DNA of 39,454 bases from Fervidifonticultor_A tertius (GCA_031459235.1 JAVKIY010000025.1:1-39454); one strand, 5' to 3'. Counted from the stretch's first letter, positions 7,609 to 17,262 are shown. Numbers and translations: made by a program. Notes: generated by a model not told the origin, from the letters alone.

Positions 7609-8991
7609 GTGGGATCGCGTGTCGGCGTTCGCCTGCTGCTGATTCTCGTGCTCCTGCTCGCTGCCGTGCAGGTCGCGTTTCGGCCGCTCGCCATTGTGGG
7701 GAGGGCGCCGGTCGGCCAGCCGCTGCAGCTCCGCATGAACCTGGGGCTCGACCTGCAGGGCGGTAGCCTGCTGGTGCTCGAGGGGCAGGACACGCCGGCG
7801 GCCCGGGCGACCCCGGAGGCCGTGGACGCCGCGATGCGCGTCATCGAGCGCCGCGTGGACCAGCTCGGGGTTGTCGAGCCGACCATCCAGCGGCAGGGCG
7901 CCAACCGGATCCTCATCGAGCTGCCCGGCATCGCTGACCCGCAGCGGGCCATCGCGCTCATCGGCAAGACCGCGCTCCTGGAGTTCGTGGACACCGGGAC
8001 CACGCAGCTCCCCGAGGGTGCGACCTGGAGCGCCGACGGCCGCACGGTCACGCTGCCCGAGGGTGCGGTCGCACCGTCCGCCCCGGGCGCCCGACCTCCG
8101 GCCCGCACTATCGCGCTCGAGAAGAAGGTCGTCCTCACCGGGGCCGAGCTCGAGACCGCGCAGGCCGGGTTCGACCAGCAGACCGCGCAGCCCATCGTCA
8201 ACTTCCGCCTGCGCAGTGGCGGCGCGCGCGTCTTCGAGGAGTTCACCGCGGCCAATGTCGGGCGCTATCTGACGATCGTCCTGGACAACGAGGTCATCAG
8301 CTCGCCCGTGATCCGCGACCGGATCCCGGGCGGGCAGGGCCAGATCAGCGGTGGTTTCCGCACCATCGAAGAGGCGCGCGATCTGGCCGTGCTTCTGCGC
8401 GGCGGCGCCCTGCCCATCCCGGTCCAGGTCGTGGAGAACCGCACCGTCGGGCCGCAGCTTGGCCGCGACTCGATCGAGGCCAGCCTGCGGGCGTCGTGGA
8501 TCGCTCTGGCCGCGGTGGGCCTGTTCATGCTCCTGTTCTACGGGCTCTCCGGGGTGCTGGCCGACCTGGCCCTGGCGCTCTACGTGCTGATGGTGCTCGC
8601 CGTGCTCAGCGGGCTCGGCGCGACCCTGACGCTGCCCGGGATTGCGGGACTGGTGCTCTCTGTTGGCATGGCGGTGGACGCCAACGTCATCATCTTCGAG
8701 AAGCTGAAGGAGGAGCTCCGCGCCGGGAAGAGCCTCAGGATGGCGGTCGGCGCGGGCTGGAACCGGGCGATCCAGACGATCGTGGACTCCAACGTCACGA
8801 CGCTGATCGCCACCGCGGTGCTGTTCCTCCTCGGGAGCGGGCCGATCCGGGGGTTCGCGGTGACGCTCAGCATCGGCGTGCTCGTGAGCATGTTCACGGC
8901 GATCGTGGTGACCCGGGCCCTGGTGGACGGGGCGGCGGCGGTCGGGCTCGGCCCGCAGGTCGCGCGGGTAGCCGGGAGGGCCAGCCGATGA
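7609..8991 (+). CDS. secD: Protein translocase subunit SecD
   Basis: Inner-membrane component of the SecDF complex that uses the proton gradient to assist SecYEG-dependent export. 460 residues. An N-terminal membrane segment (about residues 6-22) is followed by NLGLDLQGGSLLVLE, a large periplasmic domain, and five C-terminal membrane helices with LSVGMAVDANVIIFEKLKEE. GTG start at 7609 has GAGGAAGGGG at 7592-7601. An extended Pro/Ala-rich insert near residues 140-170 makes it a little longer than many SecD proteins. It overlaps secF by four bases (ATGA). Confidence 0.96.
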   Translation: MGSRVGVRLLLILVLLLAAVQVAFRPLAIVGRAPVGQPLQLRMNLGLDLQGGSLLVLEGQDTPAARATPEAVDAAMRVIERRVDQLGVVEPTIQRQGANRILIELPGIADPQRAIALIGKTALLEFVDTGTTQLPEGATWSADGRTVTLPEGAVAPSAPGARPPARTIALEKKVVLTGAELETAQAGFDQQTAQPIVNFRLRSGGARVFEEFTAANVGRYLTIVLDNEVISSPVIRDRIPGGQGQISGGFRTIEEARDLAVLLRGGALPIPVQVVENRTVGPQLGRDSIEASLRASWIALAAVGLFMLLFYGLSGVLADLALALYVLMVLAVLSGLGATLTLPGIAGLVLSVGMAVDANVIIFEKLKEELRAGKSLRMAVGAGWNRAIQTIVDSNVTTLIATAVLFLLGSGPIRGFAVTLSIGVLVSMFTAIVVTRALVDGAAAVGLGPQVARVAGRASR

Positions 8992-9995
8992 CCCCGCGCG
9001 TCTGGGACATCATCGGGCGCCGCGGATGGGGGTACGCGCTGTCGGCGCTGGTCATTCTCCCCGGCGTGGCCGCGTTGATCTACTACTCGGCGAGCGGGCA
9101 AGGGGCGCTCAACTGGGGCGTGGACTTTACCGGGGGGAGCTACTTCCAGATCCGAACGGAGCGGCCGGCGACCACCGGGCAGGTGCGCGCGGTCGTGAAC
9201 CGCTTCGCGACCGGCCAGAGCACGATCCAGCGTTCAGAGCAGGACATCTTCATCCGGACCCGCCCGCTGGCGCCACAGGCTCGTGAGGGGCTGCTGGCGG
9301 CCCTGCGGAGCGAGTTCGGCACGGTAGCGATCCTGCGGGAAGATGAGGTCGGGCCGAAGATCGGCCAGGAGCTTCGCAACGTCGCGATCCTCGCGGTCGT
9401 CATCGGACTGACGCTGCAGGTGGTCTACATCTCGTTCCGCTTCAAGGGCCTCCGCTACGCGCTGGCCGCCGACGCCGCGTTGCTGCACGACCTCCTGGTC
9501 GTGCTGGGCATCTTCGCCATCACGCGCAAGGAGGTCAACAGCGCGTTCGTAGCGGTGCTGCTCACGGTCGTAGGCTACTCGATCAACGACACGATTGTCG
9601 TCTTCGACCGCATCCGGGAGAACTTGGCGCTGCGGACGCGGGAGGCGTTCGACCGGCTGGTCAACCGCAGCCTGCTCGAGGCGCTTGTGCGCTCGATCAA
9701 CACCTCGTTGACCACGATCCTGGCCATCGCGGCCGTCTTCTTCTTCGGCGGGGTGACCATCCGCGACTTCGCCTTCGGTCTGCTGGTTGGCATCTTCGTT
9801 GGGACTTACTCGTCGATCTTCAACGCGAGTGCGCTCCTGGTGGACTGGACGCTCTGGGCCGATCGCCGGGCCGGCCGGGCCCGCGCCGCCCAAGACGTGG
9901 AGACCGGCGGGGCCACGCCCGCGCCGGTGCCGGCCGGTGCGGGCCCGCTGCCGGGCGAGGGCGGGGGCCGGCGCCGTCGGTCAAGGCGGAGGTGA
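8988..9995 (+). CDS. secF: Protein translocase subunit SecF
   Basis: Partner of SecD in the translocation motor. 335 residues. An N-terminal membrane segment is followed by NWGVDFTGGSYFQIRT, the SecF signature region, then AVLLTVVGYSINDTIVVFDR within the transmembrane bundle and a basic, Gly/Pro-rich tail. ATG at 8988 overlaps the secD stop and is preceded by GGGAGGG. secD and secF are separate genes here rather than fused as in Bacillus. Confidence 0.96.
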   Translation: MTPRVWDIIGRRGWGYALSALVILPGVAALIYYSASGQGALNWGVDFTGGSYFQIRTERPATTGQVRAVVNRFATGQSTIQRSEQDIFIRTRPLAPQAREGLLAALRSEFGTVAILREDEVGPKIGQELRNVAILAVVIGLTLQVVYISFRFKGLRYALAADAALLHDLLVVLGIFAITRKEVNSAFVAVLLTVVGYSINDTIVVFDRIRENLALRTREAFDRLVNRSLLEALVRSINTSLTTILAIAAVFFFGGVTIRDFAFGLLVGIFVGTYSSIFNASALLVDWTLWADRRAGRARAAQDVETGGATPAPVPAGAGPLPGEGGGRRRRSRRR

Positions 9996-9999
9996 CATC

Positions 10000-10287
10000 G
10001 TGTCCGCGTTCGCGCTGTTCGCGCTCGTGCTGCTCGGGCTCGTCACGGTGTTCGCCCTCAGCAACCCCGCGCCGGTTGTACTGCGTTTCCTGTCCTGGCA
10101 GGTCGAAACCACGCTGGCGCTCGCCGTCATTGGCGGCGCGGTCATCGGGGGCGTCCTGGTGTTCGTGAGCGGGGTCCTGGGGCAGCAGCAGGTCCGCGCC
10201 CGTCTGCGGGAGTCGCAGGCCCGCGTCCGGGAACTCGAGGCGCGGCTCCACGACTCGAGCAGGTCCGACCCCGGCCCGCCCACCTAG
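10000..10287 (+). CDS. LapA-like (DUF1049) small membrane protein
   Basis: 95-residue protein with two hydrophobic segments at about residues 3-18 and 38-62, separated by NPAPVVLRFLSWQVE. This matches the LapA/DUF1049 domain, found in a small bacterial inner-membrane family linked to envelope assembly in E. coli. A charged, coiled-coil-like tail follows (RLRESQARVRELEARL). GTG at 10000 is supported by GGCGGAGG just upstream. Its place between secF and recJ is a layout I associate with Firmicutes-like genomes. The family assignment is good; the cellular role here is unknown. Confidence 0.8.
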   Translation: MSAFALFALVLLGLVTVFALSNPAPVVLRFLSWQVETTLALAVIGGAVIGGVLVFVSGVLGQQQVRARLRESQARVRELEARLHDSSRSDPGPPT

Positions 10288-10290
10288 TCG

Positions 10291-13200
10291 ATGGGCGGGC
10301 CGCCGGACGCCCGCTGGCGCCTGCGCTCGTCCGACCCCGAGGACGTCGCCCGCCTGGCCGCCGCGCTCGACGTGTCGCCGCTCGTGGCGCGGCTGCTGGT
10401 CAACCGAGGCCTCGCGGATGCGGCGGCTGCGCGCGCCTTCCTCGACCCTCGTCTCGACCGCTTGAGCTCACCCTTCGCGCTCGCCGGCATGGAGGCGGCC
10501 GTGACGCGTCTCGTGCGCGGCCTGCGTGCGGGCGAGCGCATCGCCGTCTACGCGGACTACGACGCCGACGGCGTGACCGCGGCCGCGCAGCTCCTGCGCA
10601 CCCTGCGCGCGCTCGGCGCGCTGGTGGAGTGGTACATCCCGGACCGCCGGACCGAAGGCTACGGGCTACATGCGGCCGCGGTGCGGTGGCTGGCGGCCGA
10701 GGGTGCCTCGCTGCTCGTCGCAGTGGACTGCGGCGTCACCGCCGTCGAGGCGGCCTGTGCCGCCCGGGAAGCCGGGTGTGACCTCGTGGTGCTGGACCAC
10801 CACCTGCCCGGGCCGTCGCTGCCCGAGGCGGCGGTCGTCGTGAATCCCCATCTGAGCCCCGGGGCGACGGAATTCTGCGCCGCGGGACTAGCCCTGCAGG
10901 CTTGCCGGGGACTGCTCCAGGCGGCCGGCCGCGGGGCCGAGAGCGGATCGCTACTCGCGCTCGCCGCGCTGGGCACCGTGGCCGACGCGGTCCCGCTGGT
11001 CGGCGACAACCGCATCATCGTGGCTGCGGCGCTCTCCGGGGCCGACTGGTCCGCCCCACCAGGGCTCGCCGCCCTGCGCGCGACCGCAGGGATCGAGCCG
11101 CCTTTGGGCGTCCGGGACCTCTCCTTCGTGCTCGCTCCCCGGTTGAATGCGGCAGGCCGCCTAGCGCACGCCGGGGACGCGCTGCGGCTGCTGGTGAGCG
11201 ACGACGTCGCGGAGTGCGCGCGGCTCGCCGAGGCTCTCGACCGGCTCAACGTGGAGCGACGCGCGCTCTGCGAGGCCGTGCTGGCCGACGCTGTGGCGGA
11301 AGTCGAGGCCGGTGGCCTGGCCGCCGCTCCGGCGATCGTCCTGGCGCGCGAGACCTGGCACCCGGGTGTCATCGGGATCGTGGCCTCCCAGCTCGTCGAG
11401 CGCTACTACCGGCCCGTGGTCCTGATCGCGCTCGACGGTGAGCTCGGCCGGGGCTCCGCACGAACTATCCCGTCCGTGCACGTGGTCGAGGCCCTCGCCA
11501 GGGCCGCGAGCCACCTGACCGCGTTCGGCGGCCACGCCATGGCAGCCGGCCTGACCCTCCGCACGGAGGAGGTGCCGCGATTCCGCGAGGCCTTCCTGGC
11601 CGCGGTGGCCGCCCTGGTGCGGCCGGACGACCTGCACCCGGTCGTGGAGATCGACGCCGAGGTCGCGCTATCGGAACTGACCCCGCAGCTCGCCGGGCAG
11701 CTCGCACGCCTGGCGCCGCACGGCGCCGGACAGCCCGTGCCGGTGCTCCTGACCCGGGGGCTGCGCGCGACCGGTGCGCGGGTCGTGGGCGGTGGCGCAC
11801 ACCTGCGCCTGGTTGTCAGCGACGGGGCGTGCACCGCGGAAGCCATCGGGTTCCGGTTGGGTGACCGCGCCGAGCTCTTGGCCTTCACCCAGGCCCGCGT
11901 GGACTTGGCGTACGCGGTCGAGCTCGACCGGTGGTGCGAGGGGAACGGGGTGCAGCTCGTCGTCGAGGCGCTGTGGACGCCCGACGTGGAACCCGCGGCC
12001 GTGGCGACCGACGTCGACGGCGTCCTCGACCGGCTGTTCGCGCGCGCCGGCGACTACCTGGACAGCCGCCACATGCGGGCCGACGACGCGGAGGCGTTTC
12101 ACACCAAGGTTGTCGGGGTCACCTTCGCGGATCGGCAGGCGGTCCTGGCCGAGGTGCGGCCGGGCGAGCGCCTGCGGCTCGTACGCGACCCGGCCAACCC
12201 GGCGGATCCGCACGCGATCCAGGTGCGCCGCGCCGACGGCAGGCAGCTCGGGTTCCTGCGGGCGCCCCTCGCAGCACGGCTGGCGCCGGCCATGGACGCA
12301 GGCGCCCGCTACGCCGTAACCGCCACGGCCCTGACCGGGGGCGGCGATCGCGCGCTCGGCCTCAACGTGCTGGTTCGCCGGGAAGCGGCCTGGGCGGGTG
12401 ACGCCTCGGTGCCAGGGGCCGCGTCAGGGCTGGGTCCCACCCACCGGCTCATCGACCGCCTGGCGGCCACGGCCTACAGGGGCCGGCCGCTGTCGGGGCT
12501 CCAGCGCGAGGTTCTGGCCGCGGTGGCCGGAGGCGCGCGGCTCGCGGTCCGGATGGCGCCGGGACAGGGACTGGTGGCCACCAGCACGATGGCCGCTGCG
12601 CTGCTGGCGAGCCAGGTTTGCGCCCCGGTGGCCGTCGTGCTCCCGCGGGCTGTGGAGGCGGATGCCTGGGCCGCGGCAGCCGGACCATGGCTGCGCGAAG
12701 TCGGACTCCGGTCGGCCGCGGCGCACGGCGCGCTGCCACCGCCCCTTCGCACCTGGGTGGCAGAGGGCGGGGCGCTGGACGTGCTGTTCGCCTCGGCGGA
12801 GTGGCTCGCGACGCATCCCTCGGCGGCGGCGGCCACCGTGGTCGTCGTGGATGATGCCGACCCCGGGCTGCCCGGATCGTCGGGCAGCGCCGATCCGCAC
12901 GCTCGGCTGGTGCTCGGGCGACTCTCTGACGCGCAAGTCGCGGCGCTGGCAGCCCGCGGCCTGACGCCGGGACCCACCAACGCCGGGCCGCGCACCAACC
13001 TCAGGGTGGTGGACCGGCGCGGTCGCGCGGCCGCAGATGCGCTCCTCGCGGGTGCTCGCGACCGTCCCGACCCTGTGGTTGTCCTGACGCCGGACGCAGC
13101 GACGGCGGTGGCGGCGGCGCTGGACCTCCGGCGGGTCAGGCCCCCTGACGCAGGCCGCGTCGCCTACTACCACGAGGGCTTGCCGCTGGCGTTGCGGCGG

Positions 13201-13776
13201 GTGCTCGAGGACCTGTTCAGCGCGGGCGCGATCCGCGCGCTCGTCGCCGGCACGCTCCTGGTCGATCCTTCCGCGCCGCCGACGGTCTCGCGTGTGGTGG
13301 CGCTCGGCCTTCCACCCACACGCCTGCTCGCGTCCGAGGCCATGGGGATTGCCGGCCGGGACGGCCGCCAGGCGGCCGTCGAGCTCGCGTACGACCCCGG
13401 GGTGCTGGACGCCCTGACCGCGGCCACAACCCGCCGGCACCCGCCGCGCGAAGCGCTCGTGCGGTGTTACCATTACTTCAGGGAGCTTGACCGCCGCGGG
13501 CCGTGGGCGCTGCCGGCCGCCGGCAGCGCGGGCCTGCCCGCGGAGACGCTCGCCGCGGCGGTGGACGTGTTCCTCGAGGCCGGGGTCGTGGCGGTGGAGG
13601 ATGGCGAGGGCGCCGGGACGCGGTACGCGCTCGTCGCGTCCGAGGGCCGCGTGGACCTGACGCGCTCCCTCCGGTACCGGGAGGGCGCGCGCGAGCGCGC
13701 GGCGGTCGAGACACTGCGCGCGTGGGCCGGTGGCGGCGCCGCGGCGATTCTGGCCACGCTGGCCGCGGGCGCGTGA
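10291..13776 (+). CDS. recJ: RecJ exonuclease fused to a HIRAN domain and a degenerate RecQ-like helicase
   Basis: 1161 residues, about twice the usual RecJ length. The N-terminal half is a complete 5'-3' ssDNA exonuclease: motif DYDAD at 89-93, VDCG at 145-148, DHH at 169-171, LNAAGR further on, DHHA1 GGHAMAAG around His415, then an OB-like domain to about 590. A HIRAN domain occupies about 603-697 (TKVVGVTFADRQ, DPANPADPHAIQV, LGFLRAPLA). The last 400 residues resemble a RecQ-type SF2 helicase. Its P-loop is MAPGQGLV (755-762), with Leu where the catalytic Lys should be. Motif II is DDAD (854-857) and motif VI is GIAGRDG (1019-1025). ATPase activity is therefore doubtful. ATG at 10291, three bases after lapA. 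The usual apt gene between recJ and rsh is absent. Confidence 0.92.
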   Translation: MGGPPDARWRLRSSDPEDVARLAAALDVSPLVARLLVNRGLADAAAARAFLDPRLDRLSSPFALAGMEAAVTRLVRGLRAGERIAVYADYDADGVTAAAQLLRTLRALGALVEWYIPDRRTEGYGLHAAAVRWLAAEGASLLVAVDCGVTAVEAACAAREAGCDLVVLDHHLPGPSLPEAAVVVNPHLSPGATEFCAAGLALQACRGLLQAAGRGAESGSLLALAALGTVADAVPLVGDNRIIVAAALSGADWSAPPGLAALRATAGIEPPLGVRDLSFVLAPRLNAAGRLAHAGDALRLLVSDDVAECARLAEALDRLNVERRALCEAVLADAVAEVEAGGLAAAPAIVLARETWHPGVIGIVASQLVERYYRPVVLIALDGELGRGSARTIPSVHVVEALARAASHLTAFGGHAMAAGLTLRTEEVPRFREAFLAAVAALVRPDDLHPVVEIDAEVALSELTPQLAGQLARLAPHGAGQPVPVLLTRGLRATGARVVGGGAHLRLVVSDGACTAEAIGFRLGDRAELLAFTQARVDLAYAVELDRWCEGNGVQLVVEALWTPDVEPAAVATDVDGVLDRLFARAGDYLDSRHMRADDAEAFHTKVVGVTFADRQAVLAEVRPGERLRLVRDPANPADPHAIQVRRADGRQLGFLRAPLAARLAPAMDAGARYAVTATALTGGGDRALGLNVLVRREAAWAGDASVPGAASGLGPTHRLIDRLAATAYRGRPLSGLQREVLAAVAGGARLAVRMAPGQGLVATSTMAAALLASQVCAPVAVVLPRAVEADAWAAAAGPWLREVGLRSAAAHGALPPPLRTWVAEGGALDVLFASAEWLATHPSAAAATVVVVDDADPGLPGSSGSADPHARLVLGRLSDAQVAALAARGLTPGPTNAGPRTNLRVVDRRGRAAADALLAGARDRPDPVVVLTPDAATAVAAALDLRRVRPPDAGRVAYYHEGLPLALRRVLEDLFSAGAIRALVAGTLLVDPSAPPTVSRVVALGLPPTRLLASEAMGIAGRDGRQAAVELAYDPGVLDALTAATTRRHPPREALVRCYHYFRELDRRGPWALPAAGSAGLPAETLAAAVDVFLEAGVVAVEDGEGAGTRYALVASEGRVDLTRSLRYREGARERAAVETLRAWAGGGAAAILATLAAGA

Positions 13777-13837
13777 GCAGGGCTCCGTGCGGGAGCACCG
13801 AAGTGGTGCGGGACGAGCTGGTAAGGTGGATGCAGCG

Positions 13838-16039
13838 GTGAAGTGGCTCGACCTTCGACGGCAGCAGGCCAGCTTCCAGGACCTGCCCCCACAGGTTCAG
13901 GGCCTCGTGGCGACCCTGCGCGCCCACTTCCCGCGCGCCGACCTGGACGTCGTCCGCGAGGCGTACCTGGCGGCGGCCCGCGCGCACGACGGCCAGATGC
14001 GCGCCTCCGGCGAGCCCTACGTCACCCACGCCGTGGCGGTGGCCGGGATCCTGGCCGACTTGCACCTCGACCCGACGACCGTGGCCGCCGCGCTGCTGCA
14101 CGACGTGCTCGAGGACACGGGTGTCGAGCCCGACGAGTTGCGCGAGCGGTTCGGCGCCGAGATCGCGACCCTGGTGGACGGGGTCACCAAGCTGGGCCGG
14201 ATCGAGTGGCAGAGCCGGGAGCAGCGGCAGGCCGAGAATCTGCGCAAGATGTTCCTGGCGATGGCCAACGACATCCGCATCGTGCTCATCAAGCTTGCTG
14301 ACCGGTTGCACAACATGCGCACGATCGCGCCGCTGCCGGACTGGAAGCGGCGCCGAACGTCCCAGGAGACCCTGGACATCTACGCCCCGCTCGCGGAGCG
14401 GCTCGGGATCGGCAGCCTGCAGAAGGAGCTGGAGGACCTGGCGTTCCGCGAGCTCGAGCCCGAGGCGTACGCCGAGCTCACGCGCGAGCTGACCCAGGCC
14501 GAGGAGGCGCGGCAGCGCATCGTGGACCACGTGTGCGCGGTCCTCCAGCGCGAGCTGCAGCGCGCCGGGATCAAAGTGGACCCACGGCACATTACCGGCC
14601 GGCCCAAGCACATCTACAGTATCTGGAAGAAGCTGCAACGGCCCAAGTACGCGGGCCAGCCGATCGCGCGCATCTATGACCGCCTCGGGGTGCGTGTTCT
14701 CGTGGATGACATCAAGGACTGCTACGCGGCGCTGGGCGTGGTGCACTCGGTGTGGAAGCCGATTCCCGGCGAGTTCGACGACTACATCGCCAACCCCAAG
14801 ACCAGCGGGTACCAGTCGCTGCACACGGCCGTCCTCCACGAAGGCGAGCCGCTGGAAATCCAGATCCGCACCCACCAGATGCACGAGGAGGCCGAGCGCG
14901 GCATCGCCGCCCACTGGAAGTACAAGCAGGGGAAGCCCGCGGGGGCCGAGCTCGACCAGAAGCTGGCGTGGCTCCGGCAACTGCTGGAGTGGCAGAAGGA
15001 CCTGGCGGATGCCCGGGAGTTCGTGGCGTCGGTCCGGCTGGACCTGTTCCAAAACGAGGTATTCGTGTTCACCCCCAAGGGTGACGTCGTCGACCTGCCG
15101 TCGGGCGCGACGCCGATCGACTTCGCGTATCGGATCCACACCGACATCGGCCACCACACTGTGGGCGCCCGCGTGAACGGCCGGCTCGTGCCGCTGTCGC
15201 AGAAGCTGCACACGGGCGACATCGTCGAGATCGTCACCAACAAGAGTAGCCCCGGGCCCAGCCGCGACTGGCTGGGCTTCGTTGCCACGAGCAACGCGCG
15301 CGCGAAGATCCGACAGTGGTTCAAGCATGAGCGTCACCAGGAGAACGTCGGTCGCGGCCGGGAGCTGCTGGAGCGCGAGCTGCGCCGGACCGGCAGCGTC
15401 ACCGCCGGGATGAAGCCCGACCGGCTGGCCGAGATCGCGGGCAAGTTCGGGATGCCCTCGGAGGAGGAACTGCTCGCCGCGGTCGGCAACGGCGACCTCT
15501 CGCTGCTCCAAGTGGCGCAGGCGCTGCGGGGCGAGGCACCCGCGGAGATCGAGGAGGCGCCCGCGCTGCCGGTGGCCGCGCCGCCCGCCCCGACCGGGGT
15601 CCGGGTGCGCGGGGTCGACAACGTACTGATGCACTTCGCGCGCTGCTGCACCCCGCTGCCGGGCGACCGCATCGTCGGCTACATCACGCGCGGCCGCGGC
15701 GTGACGATCCACCGCAGCGACTGCTCCAACATCGCGTTCCTGCGTGGCCATCCCGAGCGCCTGCTCGAGGTGGAGTGGGAGACCTCCGCCGCCGGCTCCT
15801 ACCAGGTGGAGATCGAGGTAGAGGCGTTCGATCGGGTCGGTTTGCTGAAGGACATCATGGCCGCGGTCGCCGAGACGAAGACCAACGCGCTGTCCGTGAA
15901 CGCCCGGGTGCGCAAGGACAAGGTCGTGGTGACCAACCTGGTGCTCGACATCCGCAATGTCGGGCAGCTCCACGCGGTGATGCAGAAGGTAGAGAAGGTG
16001 CCCGAGGTCTTCAGCGTGGCGCGCGTGGTCCCCACGTGA
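13838..16039 (+). CDS. rel: Long RSH (p)ppGpp synthetase/hydrolase (Rel/SpoT)
   Basis: Stringent-response enzyme that makes and degrades (p)ppGpp. 733 residues with the full order: HD hydrolase (HDVLEDT at 88-94, LIKLADRLHNMRT), synthetase (about 250-370, RPKHIYSIWKKL and GYQSLHT), TGS (about 401-469), a Cys-His region (FARCCTPLPGD) and C-terminal ACT (about 650-733). The hydrolase motif is intact. The synthetase carries EFDD at 312-315, the acidic form known from monofunctional RelA, rather than the RxKD usual in bifunctional enzymes. GTG at 13838 has AAGGTGGA seven bases upstream; GTG 13826 is the alternative. Confidence 0.95.
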   Translation: MKWLDLRRQQASFQDLPPQVQGLVATLRAHFPRADLDVVREAYLAAARAHDGQMRASGEPYVTHAVAVAGILADLHLDPTTVAAALLHDVLEDTGVEPDELRERFGAEIATLVDGVTKLGRIEWQSREQRQAENLRKMFLAMANDIRIVLIKLADRLHNMRTIAPLPDWKRRRTSQETLDIYAPLAERLGIGSLQKELEDLAFRELEPEAYAELTRELTQAEEARQRIVDHVCAVLQRELQRAGIKVDPRHITGRPKHIYSIWKKLQRPKYAGQPIARIYDRLGVRVLVDDIKDCYAALGVVHSVWKPIPGEFDDYIANPKTSGYQSLHTAVLHEGEPLEIQIRTHQMHEEAERGIAAHWKYKQGKPAGAELDQKLAWLRQLLEWQKDLADAREFVASVRLDLFQNEVFVFTPKGDVVDLPSGATPIDFAYRIHTDIGHHTVGARVNGRLVPLSQKLHTGDIVEIVTNKSSPGPSRDWLGFVATSNARAKIRQWFKHERHQENVGRGRELLERELRRTGSVTAGMKPDRLAEIAGKFGMPSEEELLAAVGNGDLSLLQVAQALRGEAPAEIEEAPALPVAAPPAPTGVRVRGVDNVLMHFARCCTPLPGDRIVGYITRGRGVTIHRSDCSNIAFLRGHPERLLEVEWETSAAGSYQVEIEVEAFDRVGLLKDIMAAVAETKTNALSVNARVRKDKVVVTNLVLDIRNVGQLHAVMQKVEKVPEVFSVARVVPT

Positions 16040-16067
16040 CGGCCTGGCTGACGCGAGGAGGGTGGAG

Positions 16068-17249
16068 GTGAAGCGACCGACCGCTGCCCGCGTTGCCCTG
16101 TTCACCGAGTCGGTGATCCGGGAAATGACGCGGCTGTGCCACGACCACGACGCCGTGAACCTGGCCCAGGGGTTCCCGGACTTCGAAGCGCCGGCGGCGC
16201 TGCTCCAGGCGGCCGCCAAGGCGCTGCGCGACGGGTGGAACCAGTACGCGATCACGTGGGGCTCCCCTCGGCTGCGGCAGGCGATCGCCGCCAAGGCCTC
16301 CCGCGAGCTCGGCCTGGCGATCGACCCGGAGCGCCACGTGACCGTGACCTGCGGGGCGACCGAGGCCATGATGGCGACCCTGCTGGCGGTTGTCGACCCC
16401 GGCGACGAGGTTGTCCTGTTCGAGCCGTTTTACGAGAACTACGGGCCCGACGCGCTGCTGTCGGGAGCGAGGGTGCGCTACGTGCGCCTCGACCTGACCG
16501 ACCCGGTGGTGCCCTTCGACCCCGCCGAGCTGCGGGCGGCCTTCGGGCCACGGACCCGGGCGATCATCGTCAACACGCCTCACAACCCGACGGGCAAGGT
16601 CTTCACGCGGGAGGAGTTGGAGCTGATCGCGGCGCTATGCCGGGAGCACGACGTGCTGGCGGTGACCGATGAGGTCTACGAGCACATCCTCTACGACGGC
16701 GCCCGACACGTCTCGCTCGCGGCGCTCGACGGCATGGCCGAGCGCACCGTTGTGGTCAACAGCATGTCCAAGACCTATTCGGTCACCGGCTGGCGCGTCG
16801 GGTGGACGCTGTGCGCGAATCCGGCGATCACCGACGGCATCCGGCGCGCACACGACTTCCTCACCGTGGGCGCCGCCGCCCCGCTGCAGGAGGCCGGGGC
16901 GGTGGCGCTGGCGTTTCCCCGCTCGTACTACGACGAGCTCGGTCGCGCCTACCAGCGCAAACGCGACATCATGCTGGGGATGCTGCGCGACGCCGGATTT
17001 CGGTGTGTCGTCCCCCGCGGCGCCTACTACGTCATGGCCGACATCGGCGGGCTGTCGGCGGACGACGACGTGACGTTCACCACGGCGATGATCGCGACCG
17101 TCGGGGTGGGGGCCGTGCCCGGCAGCAGCTTCTACCACGACCCGGCCGCCGGCCGCCGGCTGATCCGGTTCGCCTTCCCCAAGAAGGACGAGACGCTCGC
17201 CGAGGTTCGCCGGCGCCTGGGCCGGCTCGCCCCCGCGCGGCGGGCCTGA
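16068..17249 (+). CDS. Pyridoxal-phosphate-dependent aminotransferase (class I/II)
   Basis: Fold-type I aminotransferase of about 393 residues, closest in motif pattern to kynurenine/methionine-type aminotransferases. Visible features are NLAQGFPDFEAP at the N terminus, VTCGATEAMMATL, the substrate/PLP-binding NTPHNPTGKVFTREEL, DEVYEHILYDG and the Schiff-base lysine in SMSKTYSVTGWRVGW. The exact amino-acid substrate cannot be assigned. GTG at 16068 is preferred to GTG 16062 because GAGGAGG at 16055-16061 is correctly spaced only for it. It lies 28 bp after rsh and 13 bp before dtd. Confidence 0.88.
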   Translation: MKRPTAARVALFTESVIREMTRLCHDHDAVNLAQGFPDFEAPAALLQAAAKALRDGWNQYAITWGSPRLRQAIAAKASRELGLAIDPERHVTVTCGATEAMMATLLAVVDPGDEVVLFEPFYENYGPDALLSGARVRYVRLDLTDPVVPFDPAELRAAFGPRTRAIIVNTPHNPTGKVFTREELELIAALCREHDVLAVTDEVYEHILYDGARHVSLAALDGMAERTVVVNSMSKTYSVTGWRVGWTLCANPAITDGIRRAHDFLTVGAAAPLQEAGAVALAFPRSYYDELGRAYQRKRDIMLGMLRDAGFRCVVPRGAYYVMADIGGLSADDDVTFTTAMIATVGVGAVPGSSFYHDPAAGRRLIRFAFPKKDETLAEVRRRLGRLAPARRA

Positions 17250-17262
17250 CGCGCGGCGGGTC

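Noticed and set aside
13777..13837. Terminator between recJ and rsh (GCACC-GAAGT-GGTGC)
   Set aside because: Only a five-base stem with no T-run, inside a short gap of an operon.
13478..16369. A 963-codon open frame on the minus strand opposite recJ and rsh
   Set aside because: It is antisense to two clear genes and has low-complexity Arg/Pro/Ala/Gly composition; such frames are expected in DNA this rich in GC.
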